From Terriglobia bacterium (GTDB lineage Bacteria > Acidobacteriota > UBA6911): a stretch of DNA of 64,000 nt. How positions within the stretch are numbered: position 1 is the first letter of the stretch; each line of letters starts with the position of its first letter. Made by a program: the position numbers and the translations under genes. Positions 39,655-48,486 of this stretch are shown in pieces. Below the pieces are notes generated by a model. That model did no database searches. It was not told the origin of the DNA and saw nothing but the letters and a program-made list of their open reading frames with translations. The stretch spans positions 124,001 to 188,000 of the forward strand of contig JAIQGI010000001.1 in NCBI GenBank assembly GCA_020072565.1, read 5' to 3'.

Positions 39655-40685
39655 CCGCCGGTCTGCCTGGGTGCGAAGTAGCCCTTCTTAGTCCTGGTCA
39701 CAAGTCCCGAGCGACTCACTCTTACCTGAACGTTGCGGAATCTTCCGTCGTGCCTGGTGTTGGTCGAATAATATCCGATGCTGTACTGGCTGGCCAGTTC
39801 CTGTGCAATTTGTTCAAAGGCAGGCCCCAAGTCCTCTGTTTTGAGGGCGTCGAAAAACATCCCGCCGCTGTCCTCGGCCAGATCGGAGAGATAGCGCCGC
39901 CCTTCGAGGTAATCGATCGGGCCGGACCCGGGGCCGGGGGAGCCCGGGCCTATAACGATCGGGGGATAGGGATACGGGAAGCGCCCTACCCCCCGCGTCG
40001 GGGTTTGTATCCTGTCGATGTCGCCCTCGGTGTTGAAATAGATCGAGTAGATGGTTGCGTCCGATTCCTTGGCCAGTTGCCGCGTTTCTTTCATCGACGC
40101 CTTGCGGCTGACCGTGTCGACCCCGTCGGTAAAGAGAACAAGGGCTTTCCGCTCTTTGACCGGCTTGAGCACCTGCTCCAGCGAGAGCCAGACCGCTTCA
40201 TACAGTGCCGTGCCCCCGCCGGCCCGGGTTTCTTTGATCCCGTAACCCGCGCGCTCCCTGTCGATGCTGAAATCCTCCAGAAGGGTGACCTCGTCGGCAA
40301 AAGAGAGGACAGCCACCGAATCATCAGGATGGAGCCTGTTTATGAATCGAATGGCCTCATCCTGAACCAGTCTCAGCTTTCTCTGCATGCTGCCGCTCGT
40401 ATCAAGCGTCAGAGCAACTGATATGGGCTCCTCCGTTGCCGCGAATCCCGCGATCTGCTGAGGCACCTTGTCCTCGAAGACCTCGAAGTCCCCTCTCTGG
40501 AGGTCAGTAACCCGTCTTCCGTCGCGGGTCGTGACCACTACGGGGAGCGAGACCATCTCGACCTGCACCTGGATGGCTTGGCCGTTGGCCTGTTTCGGCT
40601 TCGAGTCTTGCCCAAACCCGAGCCAGACAAGCGCGCCCAAACTCAAAAAAGCCGAGAGCAAAACACTTCCTTTGCTGAAAGACAT
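39651..40685 (-). CDS. Secreted VWA-domain protein (acidobacterial type), copy 1
   Basis: A 344-residue exported protein: signal peptide (1-24), a short beta segment ('VEMVSLPVVVTTRDGRRVTDLQRGDFEVFEDKVPQQI') and a von Willebrand A domain with an intact MIDAS: DTSGSMQ (Asp-x-Ser-x-Ser), Thr in GGGTALYEA and Asp in LFTDGVDT. A Pro/Gly-rich loop ('YPYPPIVIGPGSPGPGSG') interrupts the later half, and the end 'YSIGYYSTNTRHDGRFRNVQVRVS' is conserved in the type. Function unknown. It is the downstream partner of a close paralogue 164 bases away. Confidence 0.88.
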   Translation of the reverse strand: MSFSKGSVLLSAFLSLGALVWLGFGQDSKPKQANGQAIQVQVEMVSLPVVVTTRDGRRVTDLQRGDFEVFEDKVPQQIAGFAATEEPISVALTLDTSGSMQRKLRLVQDEAIRFINRLHPDDSVAVLSFADEVTLLEDFSIDRERAGYGIKETRAGGGTALYEAVWLSLEQVLKPVKERKALVLFTDGVDTVSRKASMKETRQLAKESDATIYSIYFNTEGDIDRIQTPTRGVGRFPYPYPPIVIGPGSPGPGSGPIDYLEGRRYLSDLAEDSGGMFFDALKTEDLGPAFEQIAQELASQYSIGYYSTNTRHDGRFRNVQVRVSRSGLVTRTKKGYFAPRQTGG

Positions 40686-40849
40686 AATCCCCCACACCCC
40701 CAGTCCACAATGATACCGCAGCAAAATCGAAAGGCAAAAACGGCTGCAAATGACACGAGTTTTCACTCGCGTTTCAGTTTGTGCGCTCTCAGGGGAACTC
40801 AGCGTTGAGATTTTTGGGATGCGGCCGAGCCGCACGCTTGGTGGCGGTT

Positions 40850-41845
40850 TTACTTCTGCTTTTTGTCGTAGGGAGCGAAGTAGCCCTGCCGGGTCTGCAC
40901 GTAGAGCCCAGGCCGGGAGACCTTTACTTCCACCCTGCGATATTTGCCGTCATGCTTTGAATTGGTGGGATAGTAACCGATGCTGTACTGGCTTGTGAGT
41001 TGTTGGGCTATGGCCTCAAAGGCGAGGCCCAGGTCTTCCATTCTGAGAGCGTCGAACACCATGCCACCGCTGTAATCGGCCAGATTCGAAAGATACTGGC
41101 GCCCTCCCATGTAGTCCTCCGTGCTCGATCCCAGACCCGGCATCCTGGGAAGCCGTTCGCCGGGTGTCGGGATCCGGTTGGTCCCCTGCATCTCATCCTG
41201 GGTATTGAAATAAATGCAATAAATGGGAGCCCGGCTCTCTTTTGCGAGCTCGATCGTCTCCACCTTCGAGGCTTTTTCGCTGGCGGTATCGACGCCGTCG
41301 GTGAAGAGTATGAGCGCGCTCCGCTGACGAACGGGCTTGAGCACCTCCTGAAGCGCCAGCCAGACAGCCTCGTAGAGCGCGGTCGCCCCGCCGGATTCGG
41401 TTCTGCGAATCGCGCTCGCGATGCGCCCGCGGGCCACCGTAAAATCTTCCAGCAGCCTGGTATCTTCGGCCACGGACAGGACCGCAACCGAGTCCCCTGA
41501 GTGCAGGAGATTGACGAAGCGGATCGCTTCATTCTGAATCCGCTCGAGTTTCAGCATGGTGCTGCCGCTGGTATCCAGCATCAGAGCGACGGAAAACGGT
41601 TCATCGGCAGCCGCAAACCCTTCAATCTTCTGTTCGACTTTGTCCTCGAAGACCCGGAAATCCTCCTTCTGCAGATCGGCTACATGCTTCCCGTCTCGTT
41701 TCATGACAACTACCGGGAGGGAGACCATTTCGACTTCGACGCGGATGCTCTTCTGCTTTGAATCCTTCTGGACGAGCGGAAAGCAGAGCAACAAGCCGAG
41801 CGAAAAAACTCCTGGAAGACTCAGCAGCCGTGGGTTTACGCGCAT
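40850..41845 (-). CDS. Secreted VWA-domain protein (acidobacterial type), copy 2
   Basis: A 331-residue paralogue of the preceding gene, sharing long stretches (for example 'VEMVSLPVVV', 'RLLEDF', 'GATALYEAVWLALQEVLKPVRQRSALILFTDGVDT', 'YSIGYYPTNSKHDGKYRRVEVKVS'). Signal peptide 'VFSLGLLLCFPLVQKDSK' and intact MIDAS (DTSGSTM, Thr in ATALYEA, Asp in FTDGVD). The proline-rich loop of copy 1 is absent. ATG 41845 has GAGG five bases ahead. Tandem duplication is the simplest origin. Confidence 0.88.
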   Translation of the reverse strand: MRVNPRLLSLPGVFSLGLLLCFPLVQKDSKQKSIRVEVEMVSLPVVVMKRDGKHVADLQKEDFRVFEDKVEQKIEGFAAADEPFSVALMLDTSGSTMLKLERIQNEAIRFVNLLHSGDSVAVLSVAEDTRLLEDFTVARGRIASAIRRTESGGATALYEAVWLALQEVLKPVRQRSALILFTDGVDTASEKASKVETIELAKESRAPIYCIYFNTQDEMQGTNRIPTPGERLPRMPGLGSSTEDYMGGRQYLSNLADYSGGMVFDALRMEDLGLAFEAIAQQLTSQYSIGYYPTNSKHDGKYRRVEVKVSRPGLYVQTRQGYFAPYDKKQK

Positions 41846-42133
41846 AGAGCCTCGCGTCGCTTCCTCCATAATACGCCGGGAGTTGAGAATTTGCGACGAA
41901 GTCCTTGGAGTGCGCAGGCTTGTCTGCGCCTTGTGTTTTCCCCGCACTGCTTTGCCCCACTCGAAGGCGGCTGCAGGATGCCGTGCTCCAAGGCAGCCCG
42001 GTAGAGAACTCTCAGGGTTTCAGATGCCGAGGATGATAAATTGGATCATTCGGTCCGGGAGACTATAATTCCACTTCCGCGGATGCGCAGCGGCACAAAT
42101 CCGGTATACACGGGGAACCTGACGGAGGCATGG

Positions 42134-42787
42134 ATGGAAAGACACTACGTTGTGGATGAGATCAGCGCCAGCGAGTCGTGGCGTCTATTTCGCATCATGG
42201 CCGAGTTTGTGGAAGGCGTTGAGACACTCTCGCACATTAAGCCCGGCGTGACCTTTTTCGGGTCCGCACGGATCCTGCCTGGAAGCGAGCAATACGAGAT
42301 GACCTATGAGATGGCAAAGTCCATTGCGAATGCCGGATATACGATCATAACGGGTGGAGGCCCCGGGGTGATGGAGGCCGCCAACAAGGGCGCCTTTGAG
42401 GCGGGCGCGCAATCCGTCGGGCTCAACATCGCACTCCCGTTGGAGCAGCGCCCCAATCCCTATATCAAAACACTGCTGAATTTCCGATATTTTTTCGTGC
42501 GCAAGGTGATGTTTGTCAAATACTCGAAGGCGTTTATCATCCTGCCTGGAGGGTTTGGCACCCTGGACGAGTTGTTCGAATCCGTGACGCTGATCCAGAC
42601 CCACAAGATCCAACCTTTCCCTGTGATTCTGGTGGGCCGCTCATTCTGGGCGCCCCTGCTGAGCTGGGTGGAACAAAACCTCCTGGCGCGAGGCCTGATC
42701 TCGGATGAAGACCGACAGATCATGAAGCTGGCTGATACCTCGGAAGATGTGCTCGCGATCCTCAAGGACAATCACCTCGCCAACTGA
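42134..42787 (+). CDS. LOG-family protein (TIGR00730-type Rossmann fold)
   Basis: A 217-residue protein of the lysine-decarboxylase-like (LOG) family, in which plant members free cytokinin from its nucleotide. The motif 'PGGFGTLDELFE' is present near residue 141, and 'TFFGSAR' and 'TGGGPGVMEAANKGAFEAG' fit the nucleotide-binding part. The N-terminal 'SESWRLFRIMAEFVEGVETL' marks the longer bacterial subgroup, thought to hydrolyse nucleoside monophosphates. ATG 42134 follows GGAGG; the frame runs to 42041. Confidence 0.9.
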   Translation: MERHYVVDEISASESWRLFRIMAEFVEGVETLSHIKPGVTFFGSARILPGSEQYEMTYEMAKSIANAGYTIITGGGPGVMEAANKGAFEAGAQSVGLNIALPLEQRPNPYIKTLLNFRYFFVRKVMFVKYSKAFIILPGGFGTLDELFESVTLIQTHKIQPFPVILVGRSFWAPLLSWVEQNLLARGLISDEDRQIMKLADTSEDVLAILKDNHLAN

Positions 42788-42804
42788 TTTTACCGGGGAC
42801 GATC

Positions 42805-43497
42805 ATGACTTCAGCAGAAATAATCATCAGGCAAATGGCGCTGGGTCCGATGATGAACTTTGTCTACATCATCGGATGCGCGGAAACGCGCATAGCGGCG
42901 GTCGTTGACCCTGCCTGGGATGTGCCCGGCATCCTGCGAACCGCACGGGACCTTGACCTCCAGCTGGGCCATATCCTGGTCACCCACGCGCATCCCGATC
43001 ATGTCAATGGACTCGAGGAACTGCTCGAGACCACCGATGCGAGGATCTACCTGAACGCAGAGGAAATCTCATATATGCGTGAGATGGCCGCGCGCTACCA
43101 GGTACCCATCGAATTCATCGACCGGCGCGCCGGAAACATCCAATCCGTGTCTGATAACGACGAGATCCGCATCGGAAAAGTCCCGGTCCGGGTGCTGCAC
43201 ACACCGGGGCATACTCCGGGATCCCAGTGCTTTCTCGTCGAAAAGAATCTCTTCTCCGGGGACACGTTGTTTATTGATGCCTGCGGACGGGTGGACTTTC
43301 CGGGCGGAGACCCCGAAAAGATGTGGTGGAGCCTGAATCGGCGGCTGCGCTCCCTTGAGGACGAGATCATCCTCTATCCGGGACATTCCTATGGGGATCA
43401 GGCGACGTCAACCCTGGGCGAGCAGAAGCGCAGCAATCCCTACATGCAGTTCGCCGCAGTGGCTGATTTCCTGCATGCCATGGGACCTGACCGTTGA
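42805..43497 (+). CDS. MBL-fold metallo-hydrolase, glyoxalase-II-like
   Basis: A 230-residue metallo-hydrolase with a full metal set: 'THAHPDHVNGLEEL' near residue 60, 'LHTPGHTPGSQCFLV' near 132, 'FSGDTLFIDACGRVDFPGG' near 151 and 'LYPGHSYGDQATS' near 196. This is the GloB-like branch that handles thioesters or other small esters; a persulfide-dioxygenase role is less likely without its extra motifs. It starts 18 bases after the LOG gene, so the two probably share a transcript. Confidence 0.9.
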   Translation: MTSAEIIIRQMALGPMMNFVYIIGCAETRIAAVVDPAWDVPGILRTARDLDLQLGHILVTHAHPDHVNGLEELLETTDARIYLNAEEISYMREMAARYQVPIEFIDRRAGNIQSVSDNDEIRIGKVPVRVLHTPGHTPGSQCFLVEKNLFSGDTLFIDACGRVDFPGGDPEKMWWSLNRRLRSLEDEIILYPGHSYGDQATSTLGEQKRSNPYMQFAAVADFLHAMGPDR

Positions 43498-43670
43498 TCT
43501 TCTTTCTTTGAGTCTTCGAGTCTCAGAGATAGAGTCACGTCGGCAGCTCATAAACGCCGGGACGCGAAGACTCTAACGAAAAACAACCGCCTCGGCCTGA
43601 TTTGAGAGATCTCGTTAACCTTTTTGGGGCGGTCTCGTATCAGTATGCATATCCTGGAGGAAGTGTCCTA

Positions 43671-44897
43671 ATGCAGCTCCTGGAAGGGGTGATGGTAGCG
43701 CTTGAGGCTCTCTGGGCCAATAAACTGCGAACCATATTGACCCTGCTCGGCAACATCGTCGGCGTCATGTCGGTTATAGCTGTGGTCAGCATTATCGACG
43801 GCGCGAATTCCTACATCGAAAATGAAGTGGCCGGCGAAGGCTCCGGCGTGTTCGCGGTGCAGCAGGTGAACGGCCTCGACATCCTTTCGGATTTCGATAA
43901 ATTCCTGAAATCCCTGCACAATCCGAAAATCACACTCTCCGACCTGGCCTTCTTGCGCACCCACGTCACGCTGGCCGAGTACATGGACGCGAATTTGAGC
44001 GTGGGCGCGGAAGTGCGAAATCGAGCCCTCAGCATAAAATCGGTCTTGACTGTGGGAAGATCCGAGAACTATCCCCTGTTGGGGCGCTGGGACTTGAAAG
44101 ACGGGCGGCATTTCTCCAGCCTGGAAGTTCAGCACAGCAATGACGTGGCGGTAATCGGCTTCGACGTGGCCGATCGGCTCTACTCCGGAGTCGACCCGAT
44201 CGGCAAGGAAATCAGGATTTCGGGGATGCCATTCCGCATCATCGGCGTGCTCGCCCAAAAGCCCAGCGGTTTGGGCAGCAACGCCAACCTGATGGTCGTC
44301 ATGCCCATCACCGCATTCCAGAAAATGTTCGGCACGCACCAGTCCCTGACGATATCCATCAAAGCAATAAGCCTCGATCAGGTGAACGCTTGTATCGACC
44401 AAACCCGCCTGGCCATGCGCTCCTTGCGCCGCCTGGGGCCGAAACGGGAAGATAATTTCGCCATCACGACCTCCGAAAATCTGCTGAAGCTCTGGGCCAC
44501 GATCAGCTCGAAGATCTTTAACGTGCTGATCGGAATCGTCTCCATCAGCCTGGTGGTGGGTGGGATCGTTATCATGAACATCATGCTCGTGTCGGTCACC
44601 GAACGCACGCGGGAGATCGGTATACGCAAGGCTGTGGGCGCGACGCGCATGAACATTCTGTGGCAGTTTCTAGTGGAGGCCGTCACGCTCTCGAGCGTCG
44701 GCGGCATTCTGGGGATCGCGGCGGGCTTTGTCATCGCCGCCGTCATTGCTCTCTTCTCTCCTCTCCCGTACGCGATCAAAATATGGTCCATTGCGATCGG
44801 CATGGGTGTCACGTTCGCGGTGGGAGTCTTTTTCGGTGCTTATCCGGCGGTGCAGGCTGCTAAGCTCGATCCGATCGAGGCATTGCGCTATGAGTGA
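43671..44897 (+). CDS. ABC transporter permease, MacB/FtsX type, copy 1
   Basis: A 408-residue permease. One N-terminal transmembrane helix ('LRTILTLLGNIVGVMSVIAV') precedes a periplasmic MacB-type core domain (about residues 50-270), then three helices with the FtsX-fold core: 'VSISLVVGGIVIMNIMLVSV', 'RTREIGIRKAVGAT' and 'ALRYE' at the C-terminus. ATG 43671 has GGAGGAAG. The stop overlaps copy 2 by 8 bases. No ATPase is next to it; the ATPase at 18.5 kb is of the right type. Confidence 0.92.
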   Translation: MQLLEGVMVALEALWANKLRTILTLLGNIVGVMSVIAVVSIIDGANSYIENEVAGEGSGVFAVQQVNGLDILSDFDKFLKSLHNPKITLSDLAFLRTHVTLAEYMDANLSVGAEVRNRALSIKSVLTVGRSENYPLLGRWDLKDGRHFSSLEVQHSNDVAVIGFDVADRLYSGVDPIGKEIRISGMPFRIIGVLAQKPSGLGSNANLMVVMPITAFQKMFGTHQSLTISIKAISLDQVNACIDQTRLAMRSLRRLGPKREDNFAITTSENLLKLWATISSKIFNVLIGIVSISLVVGGIVIMNIMLVSVTERTREIGIRKAVGATRMNILWQFLVEAVTLSSVGGILGIAAGFVIAAVIALFSPLPYAIKIWSIAIGMGVTFAVGVFFGAYPAVQAAKLDPIEALRYE

Positions 44898-46140
44898 CGG
44901 CAAACGTGCGGGACTGATTGGTGAAAACCTGGTGATCGCAGTCGACGTGCTCCGCACGCACAAGCTCCGGAGCGGGCTGATCATCCTTGGAGTCGCGATC
45001 GGCGTGGCGTCGCTGATGGGGATGGTCTCGATTCTGCTCGGCCTGAAAGACAGTATTACCAAAGACATCAGCAGTTCCGAGCAGACCGTGCTGCAGGTGC
45101 AGAAGTTCGACTTCTTTGTCGCCGGATTCGACGAGTCGATGCTTCATCGCAAGGAAATCAGCGAAGAGGATGCGCAGGCGATACGCGAGAAGTGCGGGAC
45201 CTTGCGCCATGTTTCGTTTATAGTAGAGCCACAAGGCCCTCCCCCCACATTGCGATATAAGGATCAAAAGAGCCGCATGGTTCAGGTGATCGGCACGCAG
45301 CCTTCGCTCCTCTACATCCAGAGCCTCGATATGGAAGAGGGGAGGATGTTCACGGACGAGGAACTCCTCCATCGCGCCAAGGTTGTTGTCCTGGGCCACA
45401 GCCCGCGGCGCGATCTGTTCCCCAACATCGATCCGATAGGAAAGAAGGTCAGGATTGCGGACGACGATTTCACTATCGTCGGAACCTTCGTGGAGCGGAA
45501 GACCCTGTTCGGCAGCATGGGTGAGAACTTCGCCATGATTCCCTACACAACCTATAAAACCACCATGTGGAAAGAGCAGGACACGCAGGTCGTGGCAGCC
45601 GCAGTCCGGGAAGGCGTCTCACTCGAAACGGCCCGGGAGGACGTCATCCGGGTCATGCGCCTGCAGCGGAAACTGAAGGCCAATCAGGATAACGACTTTG
45701 CTGTGACCTCCTCCGATGCCGCGCTCGAATTCATCGCCAAAATCACGGCGCCGATCGCCATGGTTCTCTCGGCAATCTCCTCCATAGCGCTGCTGGTCGG
45801 AGGCATCGGCGTTATGAACATGATGCTGGTTTCCGTAACCGAACGCACCGGTGAAATCGGCATCCGCAAAGCGGTCGGGGCCAAACGCCAGGACATCCTG
45901 TGGCAGTTCTTGATCGAAGCCGGCGTGCTGACCGGTTTCGGCGGTGTGTTCGGCGTAATATTGGGCCTCGCGTCGGCTTTCGCAGTCTCTCTCATGACCG
46001 GCCTGCCGTTCAGCCTGTCGCCCGTCTACATCATGCTGGCGGTCATGTTCTCGATCGCGATCGGCGTCTTCTTCGGTTTATACCCTGCGCACCGCGCTTC
46101 AAAGCTGCAGCCCGTCAACGCCATCGGCTACGCCAAATAA
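44890..46140 (+). CDS. ABC transporter permease, MacB/FtsX type, copy 2
   Basis: A 416-residue permease, paralogous to copy 1: N-terminal helix ('LRSGLIILGVAIGVASLMGM'), MacB-PCD-type periplasmic domain, 'GIGVMNMMLVSVTERTGEIGIRKAVGAKR' and a closing 'LQPVNAIGYAK'. The periplasmic domain differs from copy 1 more than the membrane part does, so the pair may form a heterodimer, as usual for two-permease exporters of this class. ATG 44890 lies within the end of copy 1. Confidence 0.92.
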   Translation: MSDGKRAGLIGENLVIAVDVLRTHKLRSGLIILGVAIGVASLMGMVSILLGLKDSITKDISSSEQTVLQVQKFDFFVAGFDESMLHRKEISEEDAQAIREKCGTLRHVSFIVEPQGPPPTLRYKDQKSRMVQVIGTQPSLLYIQSLDMEEGRMFTDEELLHRAKVVVLGHSPRRDLFPNIDPIGKKVRIADDDFTIVGTFVERKTLFGSMGENFAMIPYTTYKTTMWKEQDTQVVAAAVREGVSLETAREDVIRVMRLQRKLKANQDNDFAVTSSDAALEFIAKITAPIAMVLSAISSIALLVGGIGVMNMMLVSVTERTGEIGIRKAVGAKRQDILWQFLIEAGVLTGFGGVFGVILGLASAFAVSLMTGLPFSLSPVYIMLAVMFSIAIGVFFGLYPAHRASKLQPVNAIGYAK

Positions 46141-46159
46141 ATACAGTGGCAAAAACAAA

Positions 46160-46195
46160 GCGGCCACGAAGGACACCAACGGCGCGAATTTTTCT
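46160..46195 (+). repeat. GCCACGAA intergenic repeat
   Basis: GCGGCCACGAAGGACACCAA and the following bases match three other spacers: 63681-63714, 56732-56758 (partial) and, on the minus strand, 11262-11285, where GCGGCCACGAAGGGCACGAA reads in the reverse direction. They all share GCCAC(G/C)AA(N)GNCAC and a following GAATTT or similar. Confidence 0.65.
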
Positions 46196-46294
46196 TTTGT
46201 GTCATTCGGGTTATTTGCCGCGGTTTCTGCGTTTCGTTTTTGCATTTGTTTTCTCGAGTTTCACTGCGGCTTCTGCGGTGGTATTTTATCGTCA

Positions 46295-46789
46295 ATGAAA
46301 TGGAAGCGGATATTGGCCGAAGCAGCGCTCCTGATGATCGCCGCGGGTTTCCTGGGAGCAGGCACGAACTCCTTGCGCCCTGAATCGCGAAAGCTTGCGT
46401 GGATTCTGCGCCTGGAGGCGCCGCCGAAGGACCCGGGCCTCCTGTATCTCGAGATTTCCGGCGATGTGGCGCTGCGCCTGCATCATGCCGGCGCACTATT
46501 CATAGACGCCCGCCGGAGCAGCATTTACGAACAGGGGCACATTGAAAAGGCAATCAACATCCCGGTCTGGGAACATGATGCGGACCAGAGGGTCTCCGCC
46601 CTCCAGGCCAGGGGACTGAAGCCCGATGCCGTGATTGTGGTCTACTGCTCGGGTGGCAAATGTGAAGATGCGGTCAGGCTTTCAGGAAAGCTCGCCTTGG
46701 CCAATTTCTACAATATTTATCTTTACCGGGACGGTTTCCCCGTATGGCAAGGCAAAGGCTGGCCAATCAAACGAGGGAAACAACCGTGA
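46295..46789 (+). CDS. Membrane-anchored rhodanese-domain protein
   Basis: A 164-residue protein with an N-terminal transmembrane segment (about 5-22) and a rhodanese domain: 'LFIDARRSSIYEQGHIEKAINIPV' near residue 68 and the active-site loop 'VVYCSGGKCEDA' with the catalytic Cys at about 118. The loop fits sulfurtransferase activity toward thiosulfate or a protein persulfide. The domain is likely periplasmic. It overlaps the next gene by one base, so the pair is coupled. Confidence 0.87.
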   Translation: MKWKRILAEAALLMIAAGFLGAGTNSLRPESRKLAWILRLEAPPKDPGLLYLEISGDVALRLHHAGALFIDARRSSIYEQGHIEKAINIPVWEHDADQRVSALQARGLKPDAVIVVYCSGGKCEDAVRLSGKLALANFYNIYLYRDGFPVWQGKGWPIKRGKQP

Positions 46790-47280
46790 TGCGCCTGCTC
46801 GAGACGCGCTGGCTGTCGTTCCTGGTGCGAATTCTCCTCGGGTCGGTCTTCGTGTATTCCGCAGTGTCGAAGATCGCTGATCCTCCAGGCTTCGCGCAGA
46901 TGATCTGGAACTACCGGATCCTGCCGGGCGTTCTGGTGAATCCCCTTGCCATTGTGCTCCCCTGGCTGGAGTTGCTTGCCGGGCTTGCCCTGATCTCGGG
47001 ATGGCTGCGCAGGGGCGCCGCGCTCCTGATTGGGGCCATGCTGATCATATTTATGACCGCCCTGTCGACGGATCTGGCCCGCGGGATCGCCGTCGACTGC
47101 GGCTGCTTTTCCGTGTCGGCTCAGGCGAAGACGCCGGAAGAGCTGTTTGCCGGCATGAAACTCGACCTGGCGCGGGATGCCGGCCTGCTTTTGCTGGCAT
47201 TGCAGGTCCTGTTTTCTCGCACCGTCCACCTTAGAAGCCGAACTTCGGAGGGCGGCAGCTTGCTGCCGCTTTTACAATAG
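46789..47280 (+). CDS. MauE/DoxX-like membrane protein
   Basis: A 163-residue four-helix membrane protein of the MauE-DoxX group. Features: '[23 protein letters not shown]' at the N-terminus, '[15 protein letters not shown]' and the Cys pair 'DCGCF' before helix three or four, typical of MauE-type proteins that may move redox equivalents across the membrane. With the rhodanese upstream, a thiol or sulfur redox role at the periplasmic face is plausible. GTG 46786 is an alternative start three bases earlier. Confidence 0.85.
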   Translation: MRLLETRWLSFLVRILLGSVFVYSAVSKIADPPGFAQMIWNYRILPGVLVNPLAIVLPWLELLAGLALISGWLRRGAALLIGAMLIIFMTALSTDLARGIAVDCGCFSVSAQAKTPEELFAGMKLDLARDAGLLLLALQVLFSRTVHLRSRTSEGGSLLPLLQ

Positions 47281-47293
47281 GCCCAGTGCTCAT

Positions 47294-48367
47294 ATGACGT
47301 TAAGCCTCGAGGCGCAAGCCGGCTTGCACACCCCAGGAATGAGTCCCAGTCTGCGGCTCGGTTTGCACCTCGGATTTCTTGCCCTGCCGCCGGTCCTTCA
47401 TCTCCAGCTGGCTCAGGAAGCCGACCGCCTCGGCTATCACTCTCTCTGGACCGCGGAAGCCTGGGGATCGGACTGCATCACACCGCTGACCTGGCTGGCG
47501 GCAAAGACCGAACGGATCCGAGTCGGCACTGCGGTCATGCAGATACCCGCGCGCACTCCCGCCGGCGCTGCCATGACAGCAGCAACGCTCGATTTCCTCA
47601 CGGGCGGCAGGATGCTTTTGGGGCTTGGGGTTTCCGGGCCGCAAGTGGTGGAGGGATGGCACGGGGTGCCGTACGGCAAGCCTCTGGGCCGGACCCGGGA
47701 GTATGTCGAAATCATTCGCGCGATTCTCGCCCGCAAGCAACCTCTGGAGCATCACGGCGAGCATTACGACATTCCCTTTCAAGCAGGCACCGCCCTGGGC
47801 AAGCCGCTGCGGCTGATGTTCCGCCCGATTCGCCCGGACATCCCGATTTACCTTGCCGCCATCGGCCCTAAGAACGTGGCGCTGGCAGCGGAGATCGGAG
47901 ACGGCTGGCTGCCGATCTTCTTTGCGCCCGAGCGGATCTCTGTTTTTCGCCCGTCTCTCGAGGAAGGATTTGCGCGCGCACTCAAGGGGCGGAAGGGATT
48001 CGACATCGCGCCTATGGTGGAAATTCGCTTAGGCGATGATGTCGCCGCGTGCCGTGATGCCGTAAAGCCGACGCTCGCCCTATATATCGGAGGCATGGGT
48101 GCGAAGGGCCGGAACTTTTATTTCAACCTCGCCTGCCGCTACGGCTACGAGGAGGCTGCTCACAGGATCCAGGACGCGTTTCTTGACGGGAGGCGCGAAG
48201 CCGCCACGGCCGCGGTCCCGGATGCTCTGGTCGATGAAGTGGCTCTTTGCGGGCCCCGCAAGAGGATTGCCGAGCGGCTCCAGGCTTATCGTGCCTGCGG
48301 AGTCACCACTCTGATCTGCGCCACCTCCGACATTCAGGCGGTGCGCACAATGGCCGAACTGCTATGA
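47294..48367 (+). CDS. LLM-class F420/FMN-dependent oxidoreductase
   Basis: A 357-residue luciferase-like monooxygenase-fold protein. Family core: '[22 protein letters not shown]', '[20 protein letters not shown]', '[16 protein letters not shown]' and '[23 protein letters not shown]'. The features resemble the Rv3520c-like group that uses F420. The start is unsure: ATG 47294 and ATG 47339 are in frame and neither has a strong ribosome site. Substrate unknown. The following spacer holds a palindrome and the CbiM start. Confidence 0.85.
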   Translation: MTLSLEAQAGLHTPGMSPSLRLGLHLGFLALPPVLHLQLAQEADRLGYHSLWTAEAWGSDCITPLTWLAAKTERIRVGTAVMQIPARTPAGAAMTAATLDFLTGGRMLLGLGVSGPQVVEGWHGVPYGKPLGRTREYVEIIRAILARKQPLEHHGEHYDIPFQAGTALGKPLRLMFRPIRPDIPIYLAAIGPKNVALAAEIGDGWLPIFFAPERISVFRPSLEEGFARALKGRKGFDIAPMVEIRLGDDVAACRDAVKPTLALYIGGMGAKGRNFYFNLACRYGYEEAAHRIQDAFLDGRREAATAAVPDALVDEVALCGPRKRIAERLQAYRACGVTTLICATSDIQAVRTMAELL

Positions 48368-48400
48368 CATTGGTGAGTGCTGGGCCAACTCCCCTTTCCC

Positions 48401-48419
48401 ATCCCGCCTGAGGCGGGAT
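48401..48419. repeat. Short perfect palindrome
   Basis: ATCCCGCCTGAGGCGGGAT: an 8-bp perfect stem with a 3-base loop, upstream of the CbiM gene. There is no T run after it on either strand that would make a convincing terminator. No cobalamin riboswitch core is recognisable in the 119-base spacer. Confidence 0.7.
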
Positions 48420-48486
48420 CGCAGACATTCCGAAAGATGAAATTTTCAAGGCCTGACACCTGTTCGATAGTTTACAATTCATTCCC

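Noticed and set aside
48368-48486. Cobalamin riboswitch ahead of cbiM
   Set aside because: The spacer is only 119 bases and lacks the conserved GCCACTG core.
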